Shown here: positions 1 through 5,397 of the stretch, piece after piece
How positions within the stretch are numbered: position 1 is the stretch's first letter
Layout: every line of letters starts with the position of its first letter
Assembly (NCBI RefSeq): GCF_946221465.1
Contig: NZ_CAMJVP010000220.1
Coordinates: 1-5,397, forward strand
DNA length: 5,397 bases
Direction of reading: 5' to 3'
Source: an uncultured Aeromicrobium sp.
GTDB taxonomy: Bacteria; Actinomycetota; Actinomycetes; Propionibacteriales; Nocardioidaceae
Position numbers and translations under genes: made by a program
Notes under the pieces: model-generated
Database searches by the model: none
Told to the model about the DNA's origin: nothing
The model's input: only the letters and a program-made list of their open reading frames with translations

Positions 1-32
1 GCGTAACGCATGCCCTCCACATGCCGAGCGGC

Positions 33-73
33 GCGTGGGTCACGCGACAGGCGAGGCGACCCGGTGACCACGC
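33..73. other. Bulged hairpin in the left intergenic stretch
   Basis: Bases 38-43 (GGTCAC) pair with 64-69 (GTGACC). After a one-base bulge at G37, 33-36 (GCGT) pair with 70-73 (ACGC), giving ten pairs around a 20-base loop. No T-run follows on either strand. It could be a terminator of a gene left of the window or an operator, but could also be chance. The rest of 1-138 holds no supportable complete gene. Two plus-strand frames stay open from the left edge (to TGA at 65-67 and at 90-92) and either could be the tail of an upstream gene; neither tail is recognisable. Confidence 0.3.
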
Positions 74-104
74 ACCGCTCATGGGGAGATGAGGATGCGC
101 CTGC

Positions 105-132
105 CTGAGCGCATCGGGGTCGCTGCGACACT
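105..132 (+). promoter_or_regulatory. Weak leaderless-type promoter candidate for the M20 gene
   Basis: CTGAGC at 105-110 (3 of 6 to TTGACA) and GACACT at 127-132 (fits the A and final T of TANNNT but lacks the first T) are 16 bases apart. The second would place the transcript start at about 139, on the GTG start codon itself. With no usable ribosome binding site upstream of GTG (GAGG at 133-136 is only two bases away), a leaderless mRNA, common in actinobacteria, is plausible. The match is poor. Confidence 0.2.
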
Positions 133-138
133 GAGGCC

Positions 139-1329
139 GTGGACATCGATGAGGACGCTCTGCGCGACGACCTGGCCACCCTCGTGGGCTTCGGTGCGGT
201 CGGCGGCAGCGAGGCGGAGGTGGCGATCCAGCACTGGTGCGCCGAACGACTCACCTCGCTCGGCCTCGAAGTCGATCACTGGCGGGTCGACCTGGAAGAA
301 TCGCGTTCGCAGCCGGACTACCCCGGCGAAGAGGTCGCGCGCGAGGAGATGTGGGGCTGTGTCGCGGCCACGAACAGCGACCGCCCGGCGCTGGTCCTGG
401 CCGGCCACGTGGACGTGGTCCCGACAGGAGACATCGCGCTGTGGGACTCCGACCCGTTCACGCTCACTTCCCGCGACGGCCAGTGGCGCGGACGCGGCAC
501 CTGCGACATGCTCGGCGGCGTCGCGGCGATTTTCGCCGCGGTGCGCGCCGTCGACCAGACGTCCCTGAACCGCACCTTCGCGGTTCACACGGTGGTCGCG
601 GAGGAGGATGGCGGCCTCGGCACGTTCGAGACGCTGCGGCGCGGGCACGGCGGTGACGCGTGCCTGATCGCCGAGCCCACGGCCGGTCGTCTCATCATCG
701 CGAACGCCGGTTCGTTGACCTTCCGTCTTGAGATTCGCGGTGCCGCCACGCACGGCTCGATGCGACGATCCGGGGTCTCAACGGTCGACCTGCTGCCACG
801 AGTCCTCGCAGCGCTCGACGCGCTCGAGGCCAAGCGAAACGCCGATGTGCCCACGTTGTTCGGGCCGCTGCCGTTCCCCATCTCGGTCGGCATCGTGCAC
901 GCCGGCGACTGGGCGAGCACGGTCCCGGACCGGCTGGTGGCGCAGGGCCGCTATGGAATCCGCCCGGACGAGGACTTCGCCGCGGCCGAGGCGGCGTTCG
1001 AGGCGCAGATCGCCGAGTTGTGCGAGGCCGATCCGTGGCTGCGTGAGCACCCGATCGAGGTGACGTGGCCGGGCGGCCGGTTCTCGGCCGGCGTGACCGA
1101 GCCGGAGCATCCGTTCGTGCGCGAACTGCAGACTTTGACCGGCGCCGCGGTCGCCGGGGCGCCATACGGTTCGGATCTGCGGCTCTACGTCGGCGCTGGC
1201 ATCCCGACGGCGCAGTACGGTCCCGGCGACATCGCCGGAGCGCATGCCGTGGACGAGTCGGTGCCGATCGATGAGGTCGTGCGGTGCGCTGCCGCCTATC
1301 GCGACCTCATCCTCGCCCGCTGCAGCTGA
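139..1329 (+). CDS. M20-family zinc deacylase/peptidase (ArgE/DapE/CPG2-like)
   Basis: A 396-residue cytoplasmic metallohydrolase of the M20 family (acetylornithine deacetylase, succinyl-diaminopimelate desuccinylase, carboxypeptidase G2), which hydrolyses amide bonds of N-acylated amino acids or small peptides with two zinc ions. All expected residues are visible: H90 and D92 in GHVDVVP, bridging D123 in GRGTCDMLGG, catalytic base E155 and ligand E156 in AEEDGG, ligand E179 in AEPT, H205 in AATHGS at the dimerisation domain, and H369 in the C-terminal AHAVDE. Residues about 186-300 form the lid/dimerisation insert, including GDWASTVPD at 256-264. There is no signal peptide. GTG at 139 is the first possible start because an in-frame TGA lies at 106-108, and it keeps the usual N-terminal helix. 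No well-spaced ribosome binding site is visible. No arginine or lysine biosynthesis gene is adjacent, so the substrate is unknown. Family is nearly certain; specificity is not. Confidence 0.93.
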   Translation: MDIDEDALRDDLATLVGFGAVGGSEAEVAIQHWCAERLTSLGLEVDHWRVDLEESRSQPDYPGEEVAREEMWGCVAATNSDRPALVLAGHVDVVPTGDIALWDSDPFTLTSRDGQWRGRGTCDMLGGVAAIFAAVRAVDQTSLNRTFAVHTVVAEEDGGLGTFETLRRGHGGDACLIAEPTAGRLIIANAGSLTFRLEIRGAATHGSMRRSGVSTVDLLPRVLAALDALEAKRNADVPTLFGPLPFPISVGIVHAGDWASTVPDRLVAQGRYGIRPDEDFAAAEAAFEAQIAELCEADPWLREHPIEVTWPGGRFSAGVTEPEHPFVRELQTLTGAAVAGAPYGSDLRLYVGAGIPTAQYGPGDIAGAHAVDESVPIDEVVRCAAAYRDLILARCS

Positions 1330-1342
1330 CCGACGGTCTGCG
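1323..1342. terminator. Possible hairpin between the convergent genes
   Basis: GACC (1328-1331) and GGTC (1335-1338) pair around a GAC loop, with two further G/C pairs (GC at 1325-1326 with GC at 1340-1341) beyond a T/T mismatch. It overlaps the stop codon of the M20 gene and sits in or next to the 42-bp gap shared with the phosphoesterase gene. There is no T-run on either strand, so termination by this stem alone is doubtful. The gap also contains CGGTCTG twice (1334-1340 and 1359-1365). Confidence 0.2.
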
Positions 1343-1371
1343 CTTCGTGACACTGAGGCGGTCTGGCCGAT

Positions 1372-2937
1372 TCACTCCGTCGTGGAGGTCGCGTTGTCGT
1401 CCTCGGGGAGGTCACTGAGGGTGAGTTCGGTGTAGTCGCCGACCTCGATGATGGCGCCGGGCTTGAGCGTGATGATCTGCAGGCCGACCGGCCGGCCGTC
1501 ATCGAAGGTGACGAGCGTGACCTGCGCGTCGCGGCGCAGCTTGCTGCCCAGCGCAAAGGCGTACACGGCACCGCCGGTCGAGGCGGTCGTCAGCGCCGTG
1601 GTGATGCCGCTCTCGCCCTCGGTCTCGGTCGGCCCGACCTGACGGTGCAGGTGACCGGACAGCACAAGGTCGGCGCAACCGCGCTCGATCGTGTCGCGTG
1701 CCGAGGCCGAACTGTGCACCATGAGCACGCTGAGCCGGTCGTCGGCGTCACACGCCGTCTGGGCCAGCGCCTGGCTCTGCTCGGTGATGGCGGCGATGTT
1801 CTCGCCCTCGTTGCCGGTGTATCCGGCGGTCAAGCCGGAGCTGCGGGGGTCGCTGTCACCGAGCAGCGAGATGCCCTCGAACTCCTCGATCTCCCCGTCG
1901 AGCACGGTGAACCCGACCCGTTCCATCTCCTCGCGGATGTACGGGCCCTGGTCGTGGTTGCCCGCCACGGCGTAGACCGGGTAGTCGGCGAAGGTCGTGG
2001 CGAGCGAGCGGATGCTGAAGTCCTCCCAGCTCGCGCCGTTGGAGGTGTCGTCGCCGAGGTTCATCACGAACGAGATGTCGGCGCGATCGGCGATGGCCTT
2101 GGCGACCTGATCCATCGTGATGTTGTCGTGGCGGTCGGTCACGACCAGCGCGGTGATCTCGTCCCCCTCGGGCCGCCGGATCCCCTCGACCTCCTCGACC
2201 TTCGCGGCGAGGTCACCGTAGAACTGGATCGACTCTCTGTAGGTCGCGATGGCGCCGTCGAGCAGCGCCTTGCCACCGGTGACCGCCGCGCCCTTGGACA
2301 CCTCGACACCGCGCAGGGCACTGGTGTCGGCCGGAAGCTCGTCGAGTTCGGGGAACTCGGTGGCGATCGGCACCCAGGTGACGGTGCGTTCGGTGGAACG
2401 GTGCGGCAGCGCCACCCAGATCGAGGCGATCAGCACCACCGCGAGGGTGCCGGCGACGGTGGCCGTGCCGGGGCTGGGCGGCCAGGACGCGGCGATCTCG
2501 GCGCGGCGCTCGCGCCCGATGAGCCGCCAGACGATGACGATCGTGACAACAACGGCGAGGCCCGCGGCAAGCCCGCGGATGGACGATTCGATCGCCACAT
2601 CGCGCAGCTGTGCTTCGACCTTGGCGATCTCGCCCTCGGGGGCGGCCGCGATCGCCGCATCGCGGGCGAGGATCTCCTCGAAGTTGGTGATCGGGCTGTC
2701 GTGGAGCACGATCGTCGCGCCGATGCCGAGCGGCGCGCCGCTGGGCAGGCGGAACTCGGGAAGCAGCGGACCGGCCTGCACGGTGGCGTGACCATCGAAG
2801 GTGCCGGTCACGGTCGCAGCGTGCGCACCCAGGGTCACGGCTCGATCGGTGTTGAGGAACGAGGCGGCAGCGGCCCAGAGTCCGACCATCAGTCCCACGA
2901 GGACGACAAGAGCGATCCGCAGCGCACGACGCGCCAT
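1372..2937 (-). CDS. Membrane-anchored calcineurin-like metallophosphoesterase
   Basis: A 521-residue protein with a C-terminal calcineurin-like phosphoesterase domain. The metal-binding motifs appear in order: D268-R-H270, G295-D296 in GDDTSNG, G326-N-H-D329, H408 in MVHSS, and G428-H-L-H431. Such domains hydrolyse phosphomono- or diesters; the substrate cannot be read here. Three hydrophobic helices lie at about 7-27, 122-140 and 160-177. Arg-rich MARRALR and the WRLIGRERR loop, by the positive-inside rule, put both the 28-121 segment and the catalytic domain (about 260-490) outside the membrane. Segment 28-121 has a beta-rich first half and a charged helical second half; 179-260 looks like a partly helical linker. 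The tail is acidic and Thr-rich. The start is ATG at 2937, overlapping the stop of the HelD gene as TGATG; GTG at 2940 is an alternative but too close to the ribosome binding site. The open frame continues upstream of 2937 without stops, but that part is a shadow of the HelD gene. Confidence 0.9.
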   Translation of the reverse strand: MARRALRIALVVLVGLMVGLWAAAASFLNTDRAVTLGAHAATVTGTFDGHATVQAGPLLPEFRLPSGAPLGIGATIVLHDSPITNFEEILARDAAIAAAPEGEIAKVEAQLRDVAIESSIRGLAAGLAVVVTIVIVWRLIGRERRAEIAASWPPSPGTATVAGTLAVVLIASIWVALPHRSTERTVTWVPIATEFPELDELPADTSALRGVEVSKGAAVTGGKALLDGAIATYRESIQFYGDLAAKVEEVEGIRRPEGDEITALVVTDRHDNITMDQVAKAIADRADISFVMNLGDDTSNGASWEDFSIRSLATTFADYPVYAVAGNHDQGPYIREEMERVGFTVLDGEIEEFEGISLLGDSDPRSSGLTAGYTGNEGENIAAITEQSQALAQTACDADDRLSVLMVHSSASARDTIERGCADLVLSGHLHRQVGPTETEGESGITTALTTASTGGAVYAFALGSKLRRDAQVTLVTFDDGRPVGLQIITLKPGAIIEVGDYTELTLSDLPEDDNATSTTE

Positions 2938-5033
2938 CACACCTCCTGGAGCCAGCGGTCGGTCGTGCCGAGCGTCGCGAGCCGTTGGGTGGCGCGGGTC
3001 AGGACAACGTAAAGCGTCCGCCAGCCGGCCGGGGACTCGGCGACGAAGGCATCGGGCTCGACGACGAGGACGCCGTCGAACTCCAGACCCTTGGTCTCGA
3101 GGCCGGTCAGCAGCCGGATCCGGTCTGCTGCGACGTCTACGAGGATGCCGCGCCACTGCCCGAGCGCTGCATGGGGAACCACGACGGCGACCGTACCGGC
3201 GGTCTCGGCGAGCAGCCAGTCGAGCAGCGCGTGCGCCCGCTCGGTGAGCTGAGCGGCCGTCACCTGTTCGTGCCGCGGCTCGACGCCGGTGCGCCGCACC
3301 GCCTCGGCGAGGTCCGGGCGCTCGATCGTGCGGCGCGCCACGCGGGCGCCGAGCGCGTAGATCTCGGCCGAGTTGCGGTAGTTGGTCGACAGCCGGAAGC
3401 GGTGGACGGGCTTGTCTCCGAGCGCCTCGGCACGGGCGGCGGAGGCTTCCTGCGGCAACGGCCAGGACGCTTGCGCGTCGTCGCCGACGATCGTCCAGCT
3501 CGCCAACCGGCCACGGCGGCCGAGCATCCGCCACTGCATGGGCGACAGATCCTGCGCCTCGTCGACGAGGATGTGCGCGAAGCTGTCGTCCTCGATGCTG
3601 GACGTCGCGCGCAGGCGCTCCTCGGCCTCCTCGCGCTCGCGGCGCTCGAAGCTCATGAGCTGGCGCGGCGCGCCGGCGCCGAGGTCGATCTCCGGAGGGA
3701 CCTCGCCGACGAGGTGGCGCAGCTCGTCGATGAGCGGGATGTCCTCGATGCGCGGAGCGCCCGTGCTCCACGTCGCGCGCACGGTGGCGATCTCCTGGCT
3801 GGTCAACAGGTCGCCGGCGAGTTCGCCGAGACGATCGGGCAGCGACCGCCACAGCTCGACCGCGTCGACCTGGGGCCACCACGACTCGACGAAGTCGACG
3901 AAGCGGGCGTCGCCGAGCATCGCCTCGATGAAGGCGTCCTCGCCCTTCTCCAGCGCGCGCTCGACGGTGACCTGCGACCAGAGTTCGCGCAGGACGACGG
4001 CGGGAGCCTGCCGGAACACGCGGTTGTGCGGGCCCTGCTGGAGCAGCCGGCGGCGCAGGCGTTGGAGCGCGGAACTGTCGAGGTGGAGGCGAGCGTCGCG
4101 GTAGAAGCCGGTGAACTCGCGCGGCGCGTCAGCGACCGGCGAACGCGACAGCCGCCGCAGCACCGTGGCCATGCGGGCCGAGCCCTTGACCGCCGCCGCC
4201 TCGGGCACGTCGTGCTCCTCGGCGCGGATGCCGTCGACGACCTCGCCGATCGCTCGCAGCGTCACCGCGGTCTCGCCGAGGCTCGGCAGCACCCGCTCGA
4301 TGTAGTTCATGAACACCGAGGAGGGACCGACGACGAGGACGCCGCCGCGCTCGAACCGCCTGCGGTCGGTGTAGAGCAGGTAGGCCGCGCGGTGCAGGGC
4401 CACGACCGTTTTGCCCGTGCCGGGGCCGCCGGAGATGATCGTGGCGCCGCGGCTGGGCGCGCGGATGGCCTCGTCCTGCTCCTTCTGGATCGTTGCGACG
4501 ACCGAGTGCATCGCGTCGTCACGGGCGCGGCTGAGGCTGGCGAGCAGCGCGCCTTCGCCGACGACGACCATGTCGTCGGGCGCGTGCTCGGCGTCGAGCA
4601 GGTCGTCTTCGATGCCGACGACCCGATCCGCGCGCGAGCGCAGCACGCGGCGCCGGACGACACCGGACGGTTCCTGCGCGGTGGCGCGGTAGAAGAGGGA
4701 CGCGGCGGGTGCTCGCCAGTCGACGAGGAGGACCTCGCGGTCCTCGTCACGCACGCCGATGCGGCCGATGTAGCGCTTCTCGCCGTCGCGCAGATCGAGA
4801 CGGCCGAAGACCAGGCCCTCGTGCGCGGCGTTCAGTGCCGAGAGCCGGCGCGAGGCCTGGTAGACCATCGCGTCACGCTCGACGAGGCCTCCCTCGTGAC
4901 CGATGTGACCGCGCGCCATGCCCTCGGTGACCAGGGCGCGGGCGGTGTCGGCGGAAGCGTCGAGGCGCTCGTACACGGTGTCGACATAGGCCTGTTCGGC
5001 CGCGAGTTCCGCGCGCTCCTCAGGGCTGGGCAA
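2937..5033 (-). CDS. helD: HelD-type RNA polymerase-recycling ATPase (UvrD/Rep-like SF1)
   Basis: A 698-residue superfamily I ATPase. HelD proteins bind RNA polymerase and use ATP to free it from stalled or post-termination complexes; some actinobacterial members protect it from rifamycins. From the TTG start: charged helical N-terminal region 4-75; the FGRLDLRDGEKRYIGRIG and LLVDWRAPAASLFYRA segments typical of HelD at 76-116; Q-motif-like IQKEQDEAIR at 182-191; Walker A GGPGTGKT at 202-209 (K208); a large insert, about 260-480; Walker B ILVDEAQD at 488-495; motif III IVGDDAQA at 515-522; STNYRNSAEI at 549-558; motif V TKGLEFD at 647-653; motif VI VLTRATQRL at 677-685. No core motif is missing. 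Length fits the actinobacterial class II form. I prefer TTG 5033 to the longer GTG 5087 reading because GGAGGAG sits 5 bases before it, and the extra 18 codons hold a -10 element and lack family similarity that I recognise. Confidence 0.9.
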   Translation of the reverse strand: MPSPEERAELAAEQAYVDTVYERLDASADTARALVTEGMARGHIGHEGGLVERDAMVYQASRRLSALNAAHEGLVFGRLDLRDGEKRYIGRIGVRDEDREVLLVDWRAPAASLFYRATAQEPSGVVRRRVLRSRADRVVGIEDDLLDAEHAPDDMVVVGEGALLASLSRARDDAMHSVVATIQKEQDEAIRAPSRGATIISGGPGTGKTVVALHRAAYLLYTDRRRFERGGVLVVGPSSVFMNYIERVLPSLGETAVTLRAIGEVVDGIRAEEHDVPEAAAVKGSARMATVLRRLSRSPVADAPREFTGFYRDARLHLDSSALQRLRRRLLQQGPHNRVFRQAPAVVLRELWSQVTVERALEKGEDAFIEAMLGDARFVDFVESWWPQVDAVELWRSLPDRLGELAGDLLTSQEIATVRATWSTGAPRIEDIPLIDELRHLVGEVPPEIDLGAGAPRQLMSFERREREEAEERLRATSSIEDDSFAHILVDEAQDLSPMQWRMLGRRGRLASWTIVGDDAQASWPLPQEASAARAEALGDKPVHRFRLSTNYRNSAEIYALGARVARRTIERPDLAEAVRRTGVEPRHEQVTAAQLTERAHALLDWLLAETAGTVAVVVPHAALGQWRGILVDVAADRIRLLTGLETKGLEFDGVLVVEPDAFVAESPAGWRTLYVVLTRATQRLATLGTTDRWLQEV
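2941..2947 (-). promoter_or_regulatory. Ribosome binding site for the phosphoesterase, inside helD
   Basis: The minus strand reads AGGAGGT within the last sense codons of helD (Gln-Glu-Val), followed by the TGATG stop/start overlap. From the end of AGGAGG to the ATG is four bases, a little short but usable. The arrangement indicates that ribosomes finishing helD can start the phosphoesterase directly, so the two proteins are probably made in linked amounts. Confidence 0.75.
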
Positions 5034-5038
5034 CCGTT

Positions 5039-5045
5039 CTCCTCC
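5039..5045 (-). promoter_or_regulatory. Ribosome binding site deciding the helD TTG start
   Basis: The minus strand reads GGAGGAG followed by five bases (AACGG) and then TTG at 5033-5031. This strong Shine-Dalgarno sequence at good spacing supports TTG as the start over the in-frame GTG at 5087-5085, which has no such site in front of it. Confidence 0.75.
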
Positions 5046-5048
5046 ACA

Positions 5049-5080
5049 GGGCAGTCCGAACGATCTATTGTACGCTGCCC
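5049..5080 (-). repeat. Inverted repeat framing the helD -10 element
   Basis: Six-base arms, GGGCAG (5054-5049 complement) and CTGCCC (5080-5075 complement), are separated by 20 bases that contain the TACAAT element and the predicted transcript start. The outer arm lies upstream of the predicted start, so an RNA hairpin is unlikely if that start is right; a dimeric repressor operator is a possibility. The arms are short enough to arise by chance in GC-rich DNA. Confidence 0.3.
5067..5072 (-). promoter_or_regulatory. Candidate -10 element for the helD-phosphoesterase operon
   Basis: Read on the minus strand, the hexamer is TACAAT, matching the TATAAT consensus at 5 of 6 positions; it is AT-rich in an otherwise very GC-rich stretch. 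It predicts a transcript start near 5060 and a leader of about 26 bases before the TTG start at 5033. No convincing -35 hexamer lies 16-18 bases upstream (CGGTCC at 5095-5090 is poor), which is common in actinobacterial promoters. No palindrome resembling the rifamycin-associated element known upstream of some actinobacterial resistance genes is visible. Confidence 0.5.
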
Positions 5081-5116
5081 CTCCCACATGGACCGGCTCC
5101 GAGCGCGTCGCGTCCG

Positions 5117-5397
5117 TTACTTCTTGCGCGCCAGGAACGCGGCCATCGCCGCTCGGGCCTCCTCGCTGCCGAACAGTGCGGCGGACTGCCGCGCCACGTC
5201 CTCGCCGTCGCGATCGATCCGGGCGACGAGGTCGGCGTTGAGCAGGCGTTTGGTCTCGCGCAGACCCTGCGGCGATCCCGCAGCGAGCTCGCCCACCACG
5301 CCCCGTGCGGCGGCGTCGAGTTCATCGTCGGGGACCGCTCGTGTGACGAGACCGATCGCGGCCGCTTCGGCGGCGTCGAAGGTGCGCGCCGAGAGGA
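5117..5397 (-). CDS. Enoyl-CoA hydratase/isomerase family protein, C-terminal part
   Basis: Partial gene; its 5' part lies beyond the right edge of the window. The visible 92 codons end at TAA (5119-5117). The reading begins LSARTFDAAEAAAIGLVTRAVPDDEL, matching the crotonase-family segment in which the FDAxEAxxxGLV helix is followed by VPxDEL. It ends with the usual helical tail, ELAAGSPQGLRETKRLL to AAFLARKK. Crotonase enzymes act on acyl-CoA thioesters, commonly adding water to the 2,3 double bond in fatty-acid or branched-chain degradation. The oxyanion-hole glycines and the catalytic glutamates that would separate hydratase, isomerase or other activities lie outside the window, so the reaction stays open. 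The gene is on the same strand as helD and ends 83 bases before its start. The promoter-like site in that gap suggests helD need not depend on read-through from this gene. Confidence 0.85.
   Translation of the reverse strand, partial: LSARTFDAAEAAAIGLVTRAVPDDELDAAARGVVGELAAGSPQGLRETKRLLNADLVARIDRDGEDVARQSAALFGSEEARAAMAAFLARKK

Noticed and set aside
89..568. 159-codon plus-strand frame starting at ATG 89, with GGGGAG just before it
   Set aside because: It overlaps the M20 gene out of frame and its translation is Arg/Ser/Thr-rich. The M20 frame has the family motifs across the same bases.
79..753. 224-codon minus-strand open frame opposite the M20 gene, and a similar one at 778-1353
   Set aside because: Both are antisense shadows of the M20 gene, which carries every catalytic motif; their translations are Arg/Ala/Val-rich without recognisable domains.
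1645..3012. 455-codon plus-strand open frame opposite the phosphoesterase gene
   Set aside because: It is antisense to a gene with a complete set of phosphoesterase motifs. In GC-rich DNA the opposite frame aligned with the codons rarely contains stops; the translation shows Arg/Gly/Asp-rich mirror composition and no motif.
2938..3882. Upstream extension of the phosphoesterase frame, open to 3882 on the minus strand
   Set aside because: It lies wholly inside helD in another frame, reads as low-complexity Arg/Ala/Pro, and the true start is set by the ribosome binding site and TGATG overlap at 2937.
3382..4104. 240-codon plus-strand open frame opposite helD
   Set aside because: Ser/Arg-rich translation without motifs, antisense to a fully motif-supported ATPase gene.
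5041..5116. Rifamycin-associated promoter element upstream of helD
   Set aside because: I looked for a G/C-rich palindrome of that type between the crotonase stop and the helD start and found only the short GGGCAG/CTGCCC arms; inducibility by rifamycins cannot be claimed.
1..5397. CRISPR array, tRNA, insertion sequence or prophage signature
   Set aside because: No regularly spaced repeats, tRNA-like cloverleaf, transposase motif or terminal inverted repeats were seen on reading both strands; gene order and composition look like ordinary chromosome.

Overview
The window is strongly GC-rich and has densely packed genes, G/C-ended codons and GTG and TTG starts. Together with a class II-type HelD and a membrane-anchored metallophosphoesterase of actinobacterial style, this points to a chromosomal segment of a high-GC Gram-positive bacterium (Actinomycetota). 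The genus cannot be read from the sequence. I see no mobile element, tRNA, rRNA, CRISPR array or phage gene.

Layout: 1-138 is the end of an intergenic or upstream-gene region with a bulged hairpin. 139-1329 (+) encodes a complete M20-family zinc deacylase/peptidase. It converges, across a 42-bp gap, on a two-gene minus-strand unit. That unit is read from right to left: a promoter-like region and a strong ribosome binding site near 5040-5072, then a HelD-type RNA polymerase-recycling ATPase (5033-2937), then a three-helix membrane metallophosphoesterase (2937-1372). The last two genes share one base in a TGATG stop/start overlap. Upstream of them on the same strand (5117-5397) is the C-terminal third of an enoyl-CoA hydratase/isomerase-family protein, cut by the window edge.

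How the genes work together: the HelD and metallophosphoesterase genes look translationally coupled and are probably made from one mRNA, yet their expected sites of action differ (RNA polymerase in the cytoplasm versus the outer face of the membrane). The M20 enzyme and the crotonase look like independent metabolic genes. Nothing here is an obviously undescribed defence or mobile system. The points most worth checking are the HelD/phosphoesterase coupling, the N-terminal domain of the phosphoesterase, and the correct start and promoter of the HelD gene, where the longest open frame gives the wrong start.
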